A DNA stretch of 64,000 nt, taken from the NCBI RefSeq assembly GCF_023169945.1, contig NZ_AP025591.1:186001-250000 (forward strand), written 5' to 3'. The notes beneath the pieces were generated by a model that worked only from the letters and a program-made list of their open reading frames with translations, searched no databases and had not been told where the DNA came from. The stretch is from Anaeromyxobacter oryzae (GTDB lineage: Bacteria; Myxococcota; Myxococcia; Myxococcales; Anaeromyxobacteraceae). Position 1 is the stretch's first letter. The number at the start of each line of letters is the position of its first letter. A program made the position numbers and the translations under genes. Of the stretch, positions 1-9,105 are shown in pieces.

Positions 1-1577
1 GCTGGGACACGTCGCACGAGGCGCGGCGGCTGCTGGACCGGCTCGGGGTGAAGGACTGGGACCGGGCGGTCGCGGACCTCTCCGGCGGCACCCGGAAGCG
101 CGTCGCCATCGCGCGGGCGCTGCTCACCCGGCCCGACCTGCTCCTCCTCGACGAGCCGACGAACCACCTCGACGCCGACACGGTGGACTGGCTCGAGGAG
201 GAGCTCGACGCGCACCGCGGCGCGCTCCTCCTCGTCACGCACGACCGCTACTTCCTCGACGACCTCGTGGACCGGATCGTCGAGATCACGCCGGGCGCCG
301 GCGTCACGAGCTTTCCCGGCAATTACGAGGCCTACCTCGCGCAGAAGCTCGAGGCGGAGGAGCTGGCGTCCGTCGCGCAGCACAAGCGCGAACGGTGGAT
401 CGCGCAGGAGGTGGCGTGGCTCCGGCGCGGCGTCGAGGCGCGGCGGACGAAGAGCAAGGCGCGCATCGACCGCGCGAGGCGGCTCATGGCGGAGCGCGGC
501 TTCAGCGCGCCGAAGGTCGCGGAGATCCAGGTGGCGGCGCCGCCGCGGCTCTCGCAGGTGGTCCTCGAGGCGCACGGACTCGCGAAGGCGTTCGAGGGCC
601 GGACCGTGCTCCGCGGCGTCGACTTCACCCTGCAGCGCGGCGAGCGGGTCGGCATCGTGGGGCCGAACGGCGTCGGGAAGACGACCTTCCTCCGGGTGCT
701 CCTCGGCGAGCTCGCGCCCGACGCCGGCGAGGTCGTCACCGGGAAGCGCACGAAGGTCGCCTACTACGACCAGCAGCGGGCGAAGCTGGACCCCGAGCAG
801 ACGCTGTACGAGGCCGCCGGCGGGAGCCCCCCCGGCAAGACCGGCGAGGACTACATCGAGCTCTCCGGCCGGCGCGTCGCCCTGCGCGACTACCTCGACG
901 ACCTGCTCTTCCCGCCGACCGTGCAGCGGATGCAGGTGAAGGCGCTCTCGGGCGGCGAGCGGAACCGGCTGCTCCTCGCGCGGCTGTTCCTGGAGGGCGC
1001 GAACGTGCTCGTCCTCGACGAGCCCACCAACGACCTCGACCTCGTGACGCTCAACGTGCTGGAGCGGCTGCTGCTCCAGTTCGACGGCAGCGTCCTCCTC
1101 GTCACGCACGACCGCTACTTCCTCGACAAGGCGGCCACGGCGATCCTCGCGTTCGAGGGCGACGGCCGCGCGGTGCGGTACCCGGGGAACTACGAGACGT
1201 ACCGGACCCTGAAGGAGCAGGCCGAGGCGGCCGCGCGCGCGGAGGCTCAGGCGGCCGTTCGCCCGGAGCGTGGCGCCCGCGCAGCGGGCGCGGAGCCGAG
1301 GGGCCCCAGCGGATCCGCAGCCGAGCCGCGCGCGCGCAAGCCCGGCAAGCTCTCCTTCAAGGAGCAGCGCGAGCTGGAAGGCATGGAGGCCGCCATCCTC
1401 GACGCCGAGGAGCGGAAGGCGGCGCTCGAGGCCGCGCTCGGGGATCCCGCGACGTACCAGAAGGACGGCGGCGCCGTGGCGGGGATGCGCGCGGAGCTGG
1501 AGCAGGTGTCCGGCGAGGTCGAGCGGCTCTATGCCCGGTGGCAGGAGCTCGAGGCGCTGCGCGCGGGCGGGCCGTGA
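1..1577 (+). CDS. uup: ABC-F ATPase Uup, 5' end cut by window edge
   Basis: Cytosolic ABC-F protein with two ATPase domains and no membrane part; Uup-type members act on ribosomes or branched DNA. The frame is open to the window start, so the first Walker A lies outside. Visible in order: first signature LSGGTRKR and Walker B LLLLDEPTNHLD, the inter-domain linker with WLRRGVEARRTKSKAR (typical of Uup), second Walker A GPNGVGKTT, second signature LSGGERNRLLLARL, Walker B VLVLDEPTNDLD, an Ala/Pro/Gly-rich linker and a charged C-terminal coiled coil, the Uup DNA-binding tail. The internal GTG at 48 is not the real start because homology continues upstream of it. Confidence 0.93.
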   Translation, partial: WDTSHEARRLLDRLGVKDWDRAVADLSGGTRKRVAIARALLTRPDLLLLDEPTNHLDADTVDWLEEELDAHRGALLLVTHDRYFLDDLVDRIVEITPGAGVTSFPGNYEAYLAQKLEAEELASVAQHKRERWIAQEVAWLRRGVEARRTKSKARIDRARRLMAERGFSAPKVAEIQVAAPPRLSQVVLEAHGLAKAFEGRTVLRGVDFTLQRGERVGIVGPNGVGKTTFLRVLLGELAPDAGEVVTGKRTKVAYYDQQRAKLDPEQTLYEAAGGSPPGKTGEDYIELSGRRVALRDYLDDLLFPPTVQRMQVKALSGGERNRLLLARLFLEGANVLVLDEPTNDLDLVTLNVLERLLLQFDGSVLLVTHDRYFLDKAATAILAFEGDGRAVRYPGNYETYRTLKEQAEAAARAEAQAAVRPERGARAAGAEPRGPSGSAAEPRARKPGKLSFKEQRELEGMEAAILDAEERKAALEAALGDPATYQKDGGAVAGMRAELEQVSGEVERLYARWQELEALRAGGP

Positions 1578-1683
1578 CCTGGGACGGCCTGCGTGATGCG
1601 AGCCGGAAACCGGCGGCTCCGTCACGATCGCGGCGGAGCCGCCGGCCCACGCATGGCGACGCGCGGGCAACGTCTCGGCAGGG

Positions 1684-2289
1684 TCACTGCGACAGCGGCC
1701 CGTTGACCGTCACGCACTGTTCGTGAATCTTCCGGATCTCTTCGCGCGTCTTGTCGGAGAGCGGGACGCTCTGCATCGCGGCCTCGGTCATGACCTTGCC
1801 CTGGAGCGAGGTGTCGGTCTCCACGAGATCGCCGAAGGCGTGTGTCTGGAACCCGACCTGCGACGCGCCGTCGAGGATGATCCGCTCCCCGTCGTTCAGG
1901 AAGACGATCGACTTGAGGGCGCCGCTCGTGCCCTTGCAGCTGAACACCGGCGGGCCACCGGGCAGCGGCGGCGGCAGCAGCTCCTCCGCGAGCATCGTGT
2001 AGATGGTGGTCTTGTTCGGGGCGAAGTCGTCCCGGTCACACCCGCAGAACGTCCCGTCCAGCTCGAAGAAGGCGTACTCGAGGGTGACGTTCAGCTTGGT
2101 CGGGTTGATGAACCTGAACTCGGTGTCCACGCTCGGTGACTGCGTGGGGTTCGGCGCGAACTTCCACGTCCCCACGATGTATGGGCTCGATGCACCGTCG
2201 TGATCGTGATCACCCGCCCTGGCGGGCGTCGCGCCGAGCCCACCCATGAGCGCTGCCACGGCAAGGACGAATCTTGCTCCCCTGGTCAT
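1684..2289 (-). CDS. Exported protein of unknown function
   Basis: About 201 aa. I chose the ATG at 2289 because it begins a clean Sec signal peptide (MTRGARFVLAVAALMGG... ending near ATPARA); an earlier in-frame start at 2325 would put charged residues before it. The mature part starts with a short His/Asp run (GDHDHDG), then looks like a beta-rich secreted domain with three cysteines (CGC and SCKG), possibly one disulfide. I do not recognise a family. It stands alone and converges on uup. Confidence 0.72.
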   Translation of the reverse strand: MTRGARFVLAVAALMGGLGATPARAGDHDHDGASSPYIVGTWKFAPNPTQSPSVDTEFRFINPTKLNVTLEYAFFELDGTFCGCDRDDFAPNKTTIYTMLAEELLPPPLPGGPPVFSCKGTSGALKSIVFLNDGERIILDGASQVGFQTHAFGDLVETDTSLQGKVMTEAAMQSVPLSDKTREEIRKIHEQCVTVNGPLSQ

Positions 2290-2565
2290 GTTTCCCCCTC
2301 GGTCTCTGTGCTGCTCGGGAAACATCGGGAAGGCGAACCGCCGCGACGGCTGCCCGAAGAGAGCACGACGCGTCTCAGGGCCCGAGGGATGGGGACGCAG
2401 CGCGGGTGCCGCGCGGCCTCGTCATCGCGCGACGCGCCGGCGGTGTCCGCCGCCCGGGCGGCGGGGCGTGACGACCAGTAGGATCGTGCGGAATGCAACG
2501 GCGCGAACGGGAGCCGCTGCAGCCGAGGAGGTCCCTGGGACGCCTGCCTGGGTCGCGGAGCGAAC

Positions 2566-2697
2566 ATGCCCGAGGAGCGCTCGGCGAACGACGTCTGGAC
2601 CATCGGAGCCGCGTACGACTCGCACGTCGGTCGCTGGAGTCGACTCGTCGCGTGGGCGGTGCGCGGTCACGAGCCGGGCGCAACGGGACCGCGCTGA
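2566..2697 (+). pseudogene. Remnant of a class I SAM-dependent methyltransferase (N-terminal stub)
   Basis: A 43-codon frame starts ATG after GCGGAGCGAAC. Its residues AAYDSHVGRWSRLVA match the opening of a common family of class I methyltransferases, where a Tyr-x-x-x-VGRWSR motif precedes the SAM-binding fold. A stop follows after 43 codons and no glycine-rich SAM motif is found in any frame before the next gene. The rest of the 443-base stretch from 2290 to 2732 shows no other gene. Identification rests on one short motif, so it is moderate. Confidence 0.45.
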
Positions 2698-2732
2698 GGT
2701 GCCGGCGCGGAGCGGAACGACGGGCCGACGCG

Positions 2733-3299
2733 TCACCGAGGCACGAGCGACCGCCGCGGTCCGACCGCCGGGCGCGCGATCGACTCGAGCAGACGGAGGG
2801 CGAGCCTCACCTCGCGCGCGCGCCACGCGAGCGTGGCTGCGTACAGGGCGAACGTCAGCGCGACCGGGAACGCCGAGTAGAGGAGGTGCGTCGCGTCCGG
2901 CGCGCAGCGAAACGGGGCGTTCGGGCCGAGCTTCCACGCGGCGAGGCACATGGCAACGTCGTTCACGAGGAGGAGGATGGCAGGTACCGCGACCACGGCG
3001 ACGACCAGGAGCCCCGGCGCGACCGAGCCACGAACCTTCGCGCGGATCACGGACTCGCCGCTCCCCGGCTCGATCTCGCCCTCGAGCCACGGCTGCGAGG
3101 GTTCCTTCAGGATCCGGAAACGGACGCGGCGCCGGACCCGGAACCTTCGTCCTTCCACGGCCCCCTCGAACGGTGGCGGAGCCGTCTGCCCGGCCTCGGC
3201 GCGCGGCGGCCCCTTCACGAGCCGCTCGATGCGCTGCGCGCACTCCAGGAACGACAGGGGAGAGACGAGCGTCAGGTTCGTGCGGGGCCAGAGCCACAT
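2733..3299 (-). CDS. Membrane protein of unknown function
   Basis: 188 aa. The N-terminal half is soluble and basic, beginning PRTNLTLVSPLS, with a run of alternating Arg/Val strands (RRFRVRRRVRFRI). The C-terminal half has two or three hydrophobic segments (VAPGLLVVAVVAVPAILLLV and LLYSAFPVALTFALYAATLAW) and ends in a basic tail, so the protein is probably an inner-membrane protein with an N-terminal cytoplasmic domain. Family not recognised. ATG chosen at 3299; no strong ribosome site is evident. Confidence 0.68.
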   Translation of the reverse strand: MWLWPRTNLTLVSPLSFLECAQRIERLVKGPPRAEAGQTAPPPFEGAVEGRRFRVRRRVRFRILKEPSQPWLEGEIEPGSGESVIRAKVRGSVAPGLLVVAVVAVPAILLLVNDVAMCLAAWKLGPNAPFRCAPDATHLLYSAFPVALTFALYAATLAWRAREVRLALRLLESIARPAVGPRRSLVPR

Positions 3300-3374
3300 C
3301 CGCCGCCAACATTGGCAGATGACCGACCCGGACGCCGTGCGCCGCGGCGCCGCGGTCCACGACGCCCGTGTCGC

Positions 3375-4586
3375 TCAGTCGCACACGATGGGCAGGCGCA
3401 CGACCAGCCGAGCCGGCTCGCTCTCCGCGCTCGCCCTCGTCTCCACCCCACCGCCGTGCGCCGCGAGCACCTGGGACGCGACGTAGACGCCGATGCCCGT
3501 GCGGCCGCTCGGGCGCGGATAGAACGGATCGAGCAGCCGCTGCCGGATCGCGTCCGGGATCTCCCCTCCCCGCACGCTGAACACGACGCGGACGATCTCG
3601 CCGTCCGCCGTCGCCTGGACCTCGAGCGGCGCGTTCCGCGGCGAGTGCGACAGCAGCTCGTACGCGACGCCCGCCATCGCCTGCACGAGCCGGGAGCGAT
3701 CCCATTCTCCCGACAGCCCGGGCGGGATCTCGGCGGCGATCCGGTGACGGGGGAACGCGACCCGCAGCTCGGCCTCGACCTCCGACCAGACCGCGTCCAG
3801 CGACGTCCGCCTCCTGTCCAGCGAGAGCCCTGCACCGAAGCGGATGTTGCCGAAGTCCACGAGGTCCCGGGTGAGCGCGGCCATGCGCGCGTGGGCGGCC
3901 GCGACCCGGGCGAGCGCGGCCCCGGTCTCCTCGTCCCCACCGCGGTCGCGGAGGAGGTCGACCGTCATCATCGCCGCCGCGAGGGGCGTGCGGAGGTCGT
4001 GGCCGACGACCCCGAGCAGCTGGCGGAGCAGCTCGACCGCCTGCCGCGCCTCGCGCGCCGCCTGCTCCGCCGAGAGCCGAGCGCGCTTCTCCGCCTCGAA
4101 CGCCTGAGCCCGCGAGATCGCCAGCGCGCAGTGCGCCGCGACGTCGCGCGCGAACTCGAGGTCGTCGTCGGAGGGGACGGCCTGGCCAGCCGTGAAGTTC
4201 ACGTAGAGGAGCCCGGTGCACCCGGGCCCGGACAGCATGGGCGCCGCGATCTCCGCGGTCACCCCGACCCGCTCGAGCCAGGCGCCCTCGTCGCCGTCGG
4301 CGTCGGCCTGGGTGAACCAGATGGCCCGCCTGCGCGCGATCGCCTGGCGCGTGTGCGGGAGCCGCTCGAGAGAGATGACCGCCCCGGTGCGCTGGCGCGG
4401 CCAGTGCTCGAAGAGCCCGCGGATCGCGACGCCGCCCGGCTCCATCAGGAACAGCGCGCCGTCGTGCCCCCCGAGGAGCGTGACGCTCCGCTCGACCGAG
4501 GTCCTGAGCACGCTCTCGAGCTCGACCCCCGCGTTCAGCTCTGCCGACATCGAGGCGAGCAACCTGCGGCGTTCGATCTCGCGCAT
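3375..4586 (-). CDS. GAF-domain sensor histidine kinase with a degenerate ATP-binding site
   Basis: 403 aa, cytoplasmic, no membrane segment. Residues about 10-165 form a GAF-type sensor domain. A coiled-coil linker leads to an H-box, VVGHDLRTPLAAAM, with the usual phospho-acceptor His. The HATPase region keeps a late glycine box (GRTGIGVYVASQVLAAHGG), but the N-box Asn position reads Glu (AYELLSHSP) and the DxGxG box reads VRGGEIP, lacking the Asp that contacts adenine. It may be a weak kinase, a phosphatase or a non-catalytic partner. A lone receiver protein is divergently encoded 110 bases away and is the likely partner. Confidence 0.85.
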   Translation of the reverse strand: MREIERRRLLASMSAELNAGVELESVLRTSVERSVTLLGGHDGALFLMEPGGVAIRGLFEHWPRQRTGAVISLERLPHTRQAIARRRAIWFTQADADGDEGAWLERVGVTAEIAAPMLSGPGCTGLLYVNFTAGQAVPSDDDLEFARDVAAHCALAISRAQAFEAEKRARLSAEQAAREARQAVELLRQLLGVVGHDLRTPLAAAMMTVDLLRDRGGDEETGAALARVAAAHARMAALTRDLVDFGNIRFGAGLSLDRRRTSLDAVWSEVEAELRVAFPRHRIAAEIPPGLSGEWDRSRLVQAMAGVAYELLSHSPRNAPLEVQATADGEIVRVVFSVRGGEIPDAIRQRLLDPFYPRPSGRTGIGVYVASQVLAAHGGGVETRASAESEPARLVVRLPIVCD

Positions 4587-4696
4587 GTCCGGCTCCAGGG
4601 CGCAGGGCGGGCTTCGACGGTGGGGCCTGTCCCGCGCCGGAGCAAGCGGGCGGGTCGCACGATTCGCCGGCCACCCGAGCGGGCCGGTCGCAGCGC

Positions 4697-5125
4697 ATGG
4701 GGCTTGCCGGGTTCGATGGTTATGGTGCGGACGTGAGCCCCGCCGCGGGAACGATCCTGATCGTCGAGGACGACGAACTCGTCCGGGACGCCCTCACCGA
4801 CGTGCTCGAGCGCGCCGGCTACGGCGTGCTGGCGTCGTCGAGCTGCGACGACGCGCTGGCGTACCTGCTCCGCGCGACGCCGCCCGCGCTGGTGCTCCTC
4901 GACATCATGATGCCGGGGATGCCGGCCGATCGGTTCCGCCGCCTCCTCGAGCAGGAGCCGGTCCTGGCGGACCTGCCGCTCGTCGTGATGACCGCGAAGG
5001 CGCTCCCGCCCGGCTACGCGTACCCGTGGGCGCGCGCGACGCTCCTGAAGCCGGTCCACGCCGGCGCGCTGCTCGAAGCGGTCCGCACGCACGCAGGGGA
5101 GTCGCGGACGTCGCCGTCGCCGTGA
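4697..5125 (+). CDS. Single-domain response regulator (CheY-like receiver)
   Basis: About 142 aa, essentially one receiver domain: acidic pocket VEDDE, phospho-acceptor in LVLLDIMMPGM, the conserved Thr in VVMTAKA and Lys in LLKPV. There is no output domain, so it would act by protein contact or in a phosphorelay. The ATG at 4697 adds 12 unlikely residues; the GTG at 4733 sits closer to the domain edge, and neither has a clear ribosome site. It is divergent from the histidine-kinase-like gene. Confidence 0.86.
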   Translation: MGLAGFDGYGADVSPAAGTILIVEDDELVRDALTDVLERAGYGVLASSSCDDALAYLLRATPPALVLLDIMMPGMPADRFRRLLEQEPVLADLPLVVMTAKALPPGYAYPWARATLLKPVHAGALLEAVRTHAGESRTSPSP

Positions 5126-5181
5126 GATCGGTCGCGATCCGGAGTCACCCGCCGCGACCTCGACCCGTCGCCGGGCCAGCG

Positions 5182-5946
5182 TCAGTGCGCGAGGGCGAAG
5201 TCGGCGAGCGGTGCGAGCCCCTTCGCCAGCACGCCGGAATGCGCGGGCGCGATGAACCGCACGTCGGCGGCGACCGGAGCGAGCCGCGCGGCGAGCTTCG
5301 CGAGCGAGGCCCGGTTCTGCGCCGGATCGTCGCTCGTGAGGCGCTTCGCGGGCGCCAGGGCGCCCTCGGTCGTGGCTTCGGCGCTGTCGCCCATGAAGAG
5401 GACGCCGCGCGCGAGATAGACGGCGCTCCCCCTGGTGTGGCCGGGCACGGCGTGGACGCGGAAGGCGACGCCGGAGAGCTCGACCACGTCGCCGTCGGAG
5501 AGGACGCGTCCGACGCGTACGCCGGTGTCCTTCGGCGAGCGCAGCCACTTCAGCATGCGGATCTCGCGCCCCTCGGCCAGCGGGACGTCGGCCGCGAGGG
5601 CCATGACCTGCGCCCGCGGGAAGGCGAGGGCGCCACGGATGTGGTCCAGGTCGCCGTGAGTGAGGAGGATGGCCTTCACCGCGTCGGGGCCGAGCCCACG
5701 CCTCGAGAGCGCCGCTCGGACGGCCCTGGCCGAGTCGTCGTTGCAGGCGTCCACGAGCGCGACCTCGCCCGGGCCTAGATCGACGAGGTAGCAGGCGACG
5801 ATGCCATCCTTCACCACCTCCACGCCGTCGAGCTTCCGTCCGTCCTCGATGGGCGACAGGCCGTGGAAGGCGGCGAAGACGATGCCGCCGAGGCCGAGGA
5901 CGACGAGCAGGAGCGCGACGCCGACCCACTTGAGTAGACGCTTCAT
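5182..5946 (-). CDS. Membrane-anchored metallo-beta-lactamase-fold hydrolase
   Basis: 254 aa. An N-terminal hydrophobic segment (LLKWVGVALLLVVLGLGGIV) should anchor it in the inner membrane with the catalytic domain outside. Zinc-site features are visible: THGDLDHIRG (HxHxDH variant with Asp in place of the second His), VPGHTRGS, FMGDSA and a final His in APAHSG. The fold serves many hydrolases and the substrate cannot be told. It converges on the receiver gene. Confidence 0.85.
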   Translation of the reverse strand: MKRLLKWVGVALLLVVLGLGGIVFAAFHGLSPIEDGRKLDGVEVVKDGIVACYLVDLGPGEVALVDACNDDSARAVRAALSRRGLGPDAVKAILLTHGDLDHIRGALAFPRAQVMALAADVPLAEGREIRMLKWLRSPKDTGVRVGRVLSDGDVVELSGVAFRVHAVPGHTRGSAVYLARGVLFMGDSAEATTEGALAPAKRLTSDDPAQNRASLAKLAARLAPVAADVRFIAPAHSGVLAKGLAPLADFALAH

Positions 5947-6013
5947 GCAGCGAACCCTACCGCCTTCGGCTCGACGTGAGGACCTCTACGGGGGCGATCG
6001 AGGCGCCCCGGCC

Positions 6014-6661
6014 TCACGCGCGAGCGCGCGTGGCTTCCGCGTCGACCTGCATCCAGGCCTTCAGCGCCGGGACGACCTTGCGCTTCCAGGTCGGGCTCGC
6101 CCGGACCTCGAGGAACGTCCCGACGAGGGCGTCGACGAGCGCCGACAGCTTCTCCGCGAGCGCGAGCCGCTCGAGGAGCCGGTCGTCCTCGGCCTCGGTG
6201 AGCAGCTCCGGCAGCTTGGCCGCGCGCACGTCGAGGAACTCGGCGTCGAGCGTCGCCTCGAAGATCTGCTCTCCGTGCGTGATCCGCAGGCGAGCCTGGT
6301 GCACGAGCAGCCCCGCGTCGAGGGCCCGGCGGACCTGCTCGGCGTAGGGCGCGGCGGCGCCGCGGGCGACCACCTCCGTGACGTCGCCCGCGAGCCCGCG
6401 GAGCGTGATGCGCCCCGCGAACACGACCTCGACGTCGGTCCCCTCGTGCGCCGTCACCGCGGCAGTCGACTCGGACCGCCACAGGAGCCAGGTCAGGAGC
6501 TCGCGGCCGAGGTACGTCCGGCCGCGCAGCAGCTGCTCGCGGGCCTTGTCCTTCTCGACCTCGGCCGCATCCCGGGTCTCCTCGTCGGTCGCCCGGCCGT
6601 CGACCCCGGCGTCGCCCCGGAGGAACGCCGCTTCCGCCCGCGCCTGATCACGCCTCGCCAC
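6014..6661 (-). CDS. Protein paired with RdgC-like gene, possibly the second half of a split RdgC
   Basis: 215 aa with GTG start; its first 14 bases overlap the end of the RdgC-like gene, so translation is coupled. The sequence contains LGRELLTWLLWRSES, a motif I associate with the C-terminal part of RdgC-like proteins, then an alternating strand/helix domain rich in Leu, Arg and Glu. No membrane or export signal. Together with its neighbour it may form a DNA-binding ring protein made of two chains. The assignment to RdgC is inference. Confidence 0.62.
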   Translation of the reverse strand: MARRDQARAEAAFLRGDAGVDGRATDEETRDAAEVEKDKAREQLLRGRTYLGRELLTWLLWRSESTAAVTAHEGTDVEVVFAGRITLRGLAGDVTEVVARGAAAPYAEQVRRALDAGLLVHQARLRITHGEQIFEATLDAEFLDVRAAKLPELLTEAEDDRLLERLALAEKLSALVDALVGTFLEVRASPTWKRKVVPALKAWMQVDAEATRARA

Positions 6662-7289
6662 GGTCCACCTCCGCGCTCGCGACCGCGCCCACGCCCACCA
6701 GCTCCGCCGTCGGCAGGAGCGCGCGCTCCGGCACCTTCGCGAGCGCCGCCGCGGCGCCCGGCGTCACCGGGTGCAGCCGGACCTCGAACGCGGCCTCGAT
6801 GGCGGCCGCGGCCTCCTCGACGATCTTCCGCGAGGCGGCCCAGATCGCGACCTGTCCGCTCTCGAGATTCCAGGAGACGTCGTGGACCTTCGAGACCGGC
6901 TCCGCCTTCTGCCGGAGCTGCTGCCGCACGATCTCGCGCCGCTCGGCCTTCTCGCGCTTCGCGGGCGGGCGGCCCTTCTCGGCGGTGACCGTCGCCGCCC
7001 ACCGCTCCACCTCCGCCTTCACGGCGGCGGCGCGGACCTTGATCGAGTCCACGCGGAAGGCGAAGAGCGCGTGCTCGCCCTGGAGGACGCTCGCGAACTC
7101 CGTCGCGTCGGGATCCTCGAGCTCGACGAACCCGGCGGTCCGGTCCTCCTCCGCGCGCTTCGGATCGAGCGGCTCGAACGCGTTCGAGGCGAGGGCGCGC
7201 GCGACCCAGCGCCGGAGGTCGGAGGGAGGCTTCCGCGCGTGCTCCGCGTGGAAGCGGGAGAAGGTGACGGCACCGCCGAGGACGGGCAT
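6648..7289 (-). CDS. rdgC: RdgC-like recombination-associated protein, N-terminal part
   Basis: 213 aa. RdgC proteins form a ring on double-stranded DNA and restrain RecA. Seen here: start MPVLGGAVTFSRF, then GRPPAKREKAERREIV and HDVSWNLESGQVAIWA, which follow the pattern of RdgC's first domain. At 213 aa it is shorter than the roughly 300-aa enterobacterial protein, and the overlapping downstream gene may supply the rest. The reading frame is open far upstream, but the ATG at 7289 begins the conserved part. Confidence 0.72.
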   Translation of the reverse strand: MPVLGGAVTFSRFHAEHARKPPSDLRRWVARALASNAFEPLDPKRAEEDRTAGFVELEDPDATEFASVLQGEHALFAFRVDSIKVRAAAVKAEVERWAATVTAEKGRPPAKREKAERREIVRQQLRQKAEPVSKVHDVSWNLESGQVAIWAASRKIVEEAAAAIEAAFEVRLHPVTPGAAAALAKVPERALLPTAELVGVGAVASAEVDRGEA

Positions 7290-7351
7290 GGGGCGCGGAA
7301 GATGGGGGATGCGGCGGCCGCCGTCAAGCCGGTCGGACGGTCCGGGCTTCT

Positions 7352-8989
7352 TCAGCGGCCGCGCGCCGCCGGCCGCAGGCCCGGCGCCTCGCGCCCGGTC
7401 CGCGCGACGTACTCGGAGTAGCCGCCGCCGTAGGGCACCGGCCCGTCCGGCCCGAGCTCGAGGACGCGGTTCGAGAGCGCCGCGAGGAAGCGGCGGTCGT
7501 GGGAGACGAACAGCATCGTGCCCTCGAACCCGGCGAGGGCGCGGATGAGCATGTCCTTCGTGCCCACGTCGAGGTGGTTCGTGGGCTCGTCGAGGACGAG
7601 GAAGTTCGGCGGATCGAAGAGGAGCGTCGCGAGCACGAGCCGCGCGCGCTCGCCGCCCGAGAGCACCCTGCAGCGCTTCTCGATCTCGTCGCCGGAGAAG
7701 CCGAAGCAGCCGGCGAGGGTCCGGAGCGAGCCGACGGACGCCCGGGGGAACGCGCCCTGGAGCGTGTCCCACACCGTCTCGTCCGGCTTCAGGACCTCCA
7801 TCGCGTGCTGGGCGAAGTAGCCCATCTTCACGCTCGCGCCGACCGTCACCGCCCCCGCGTCGGGCGCGGTCTCGCCGGCCACCATCTTGAGCAGCGTCGA
7901 CTTGCCGGCGCCGTTCGCGCCGAGGACGCACCAGCGCTCCCCGCGGCGGACGAGGAAGTCGAGGCCGTCGTGCACGGGCCGGGCGCCGTAGCGCTTCGTC
8001 ACGCCTGCGAGCTTCGCGACGTCCTCGCCGGAGCGGGGCGGCGCACGGAACTCGAAGTCGACGGTCTTCCGCGTCTTCGGGGGATCGACCTTCTCGATCT
8101 TGTCGAGCTTCTTCACGCGGGACTGGACCTGCGCCGCGTGCGACGCCCGCGCCTTGAACCGCTCGATGAAGGCGAGCTCCTTCTTGAGCATCGCCTGCTG
8201 GCGGTCGAACGCGGCCTGCTGGTGCTGGTCGGCGATGGCGCGCTCGCGCTCGTAGAAGTCCCAGTCGCCCGAGTAGGTCGTGAGCTCGCCGCCGTCGATC
8301 TCGACGATCTTCGACACCACGCGGTTCATGAACTCGCGGTCGTGCGAGGTCATGAGGATGGCGCCCTCGTAGCCCTTCAGGAACTCCTCGAGCCAGATGA
8401 TCGACTCGAGATCGAGGTGGTTCGAGGGCTCGTCGAGGAGCATCGCGTCGGGCCGCATGAGGAGGATCCGCGCGAGCGCCACGCGCATCTTCCAGCCGCC
8501 CGAGAGCGTGCCCACGTCGCCGTCCATCATCTCCGGCGTGAACCCGAGGCCGCCCAGGATCTCCCGCGCCCTCGCCTCGAGCGCGTAGCCGCCGAGCTCG
8601 TCGAACCGCGCCTGGACGTGCCCGAAGCGCTCGACGAGGGCGTCCAGCTCGTCGGCGCGGGCGGGATCCGCGAGCGCGTGCTCGAGCGCGTGCAGCTCCG
8701 CGGCCACCTCGGACACCGGCCCGGCGCCGTCCATCGTCTCGGCGAGCGCGCTCCGGCCCGACATCTCGCCGACCTCCTGCGAGAAGTGGCCGACGGTGAC
8801 GCCGCGGTCGATGGAGACCTGCCCCTCGTCCGGCTGCTCCTCGCGGGTGACGAGGCGGAAGAGCGTCGACTTCCCGGCGCCGTTCGGGCCGACGAGGCCG
8901 ACCTTCTCGCCGCGGTGGATGACGGCCGACGCCTCGACGAAGAGGAGCTGATGGCCGTGCTGCTTGGAGATGCCGTCGAACCGGATCAC
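7352..8989 (-). CDS. ABC-F family ATPase
   Basis: About 545 aa, cytosolic, two ABC domains. First Walker A GPNGAGKST, signature LSGGWKMRVALARIL, Walker B MLLDEPSNHLD; a linker rich in Lys/Gln/Arg; second Walker A GANGAGKST, signature LSGGERARLVLATLL, Walker B LVLDEPTNHLD. ABC-F proteins bind the ribosomal E site. I take the GTG at 8989 (IRFDGISKQHG), which is where relatives begin; a GTG at 9025 would add 12 residues. It differs from the first ABC-F gene of this window in lacking the Uup tail. Confidence 0.9.
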   Translation of the reverse strand: MIRFDGISKQHGHQLLFVEASAVIHRGEKVGLVGPNGAGKSTLFRLVTREEQPDEGQVSIDRGVTVGHFSQEVGEMSGRSALAETMDGAGPVSEVAAELHALEHALADPARADELDALVERFGHVQARFDELGGYALEARAREILGGLGFTPEMMDGDVGTLSGGWKMRVALARILLMRPDAMLLDEPSNHLDLESIIWLEEFLKGYEGAILMTSHDREFMNRVVSKIVEIDGGELTTYSGDWDFYERERAIADQHQQAAFDRQQAMLKKELAFIERFKARASHAAQVQSRVKKLDKIEKVDPPKTRKTVDFEFRAPPRSGEDVAKLAGVTKRYGARPVHDGLDFLVRRGERWCVLGANGAGKSTLLKMVAGETAPDAGAVTVGASVKMGYFAQHAMEVLKPDETVWDTLQGAFPRASVGSLRTLAGCFGFSGDEIEKRCRVLSGGERARLVLATLLFDPPNFLVLDEPTNHLDVGTKDMLIRALAGFEGTMLFVSHDRRFLAALSNRVLELGPDGPVPYGGGYSEYVARTGREAPGLRPAARGR

Positions 8990-9105
8990 GGGGGCGCGGT
9001 TCTCGCACGCGGCGGCCTCCGCCACAAGGCCGGACCCGCCCGGCCTCGTGGACGGGCGCCCGCCCGCGTGCTCTCCTCGAGCCTTCGTCCGAGGGGGGCC
9101 GACCG

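Noticed and set aside
5182-5946. Loss of the second zinc His in the metallo-hydrolase (THGDLDH) as an inactivating change
   Set aside because: Asp at this place occurs in working members of the fold, and the other ligands are intact.
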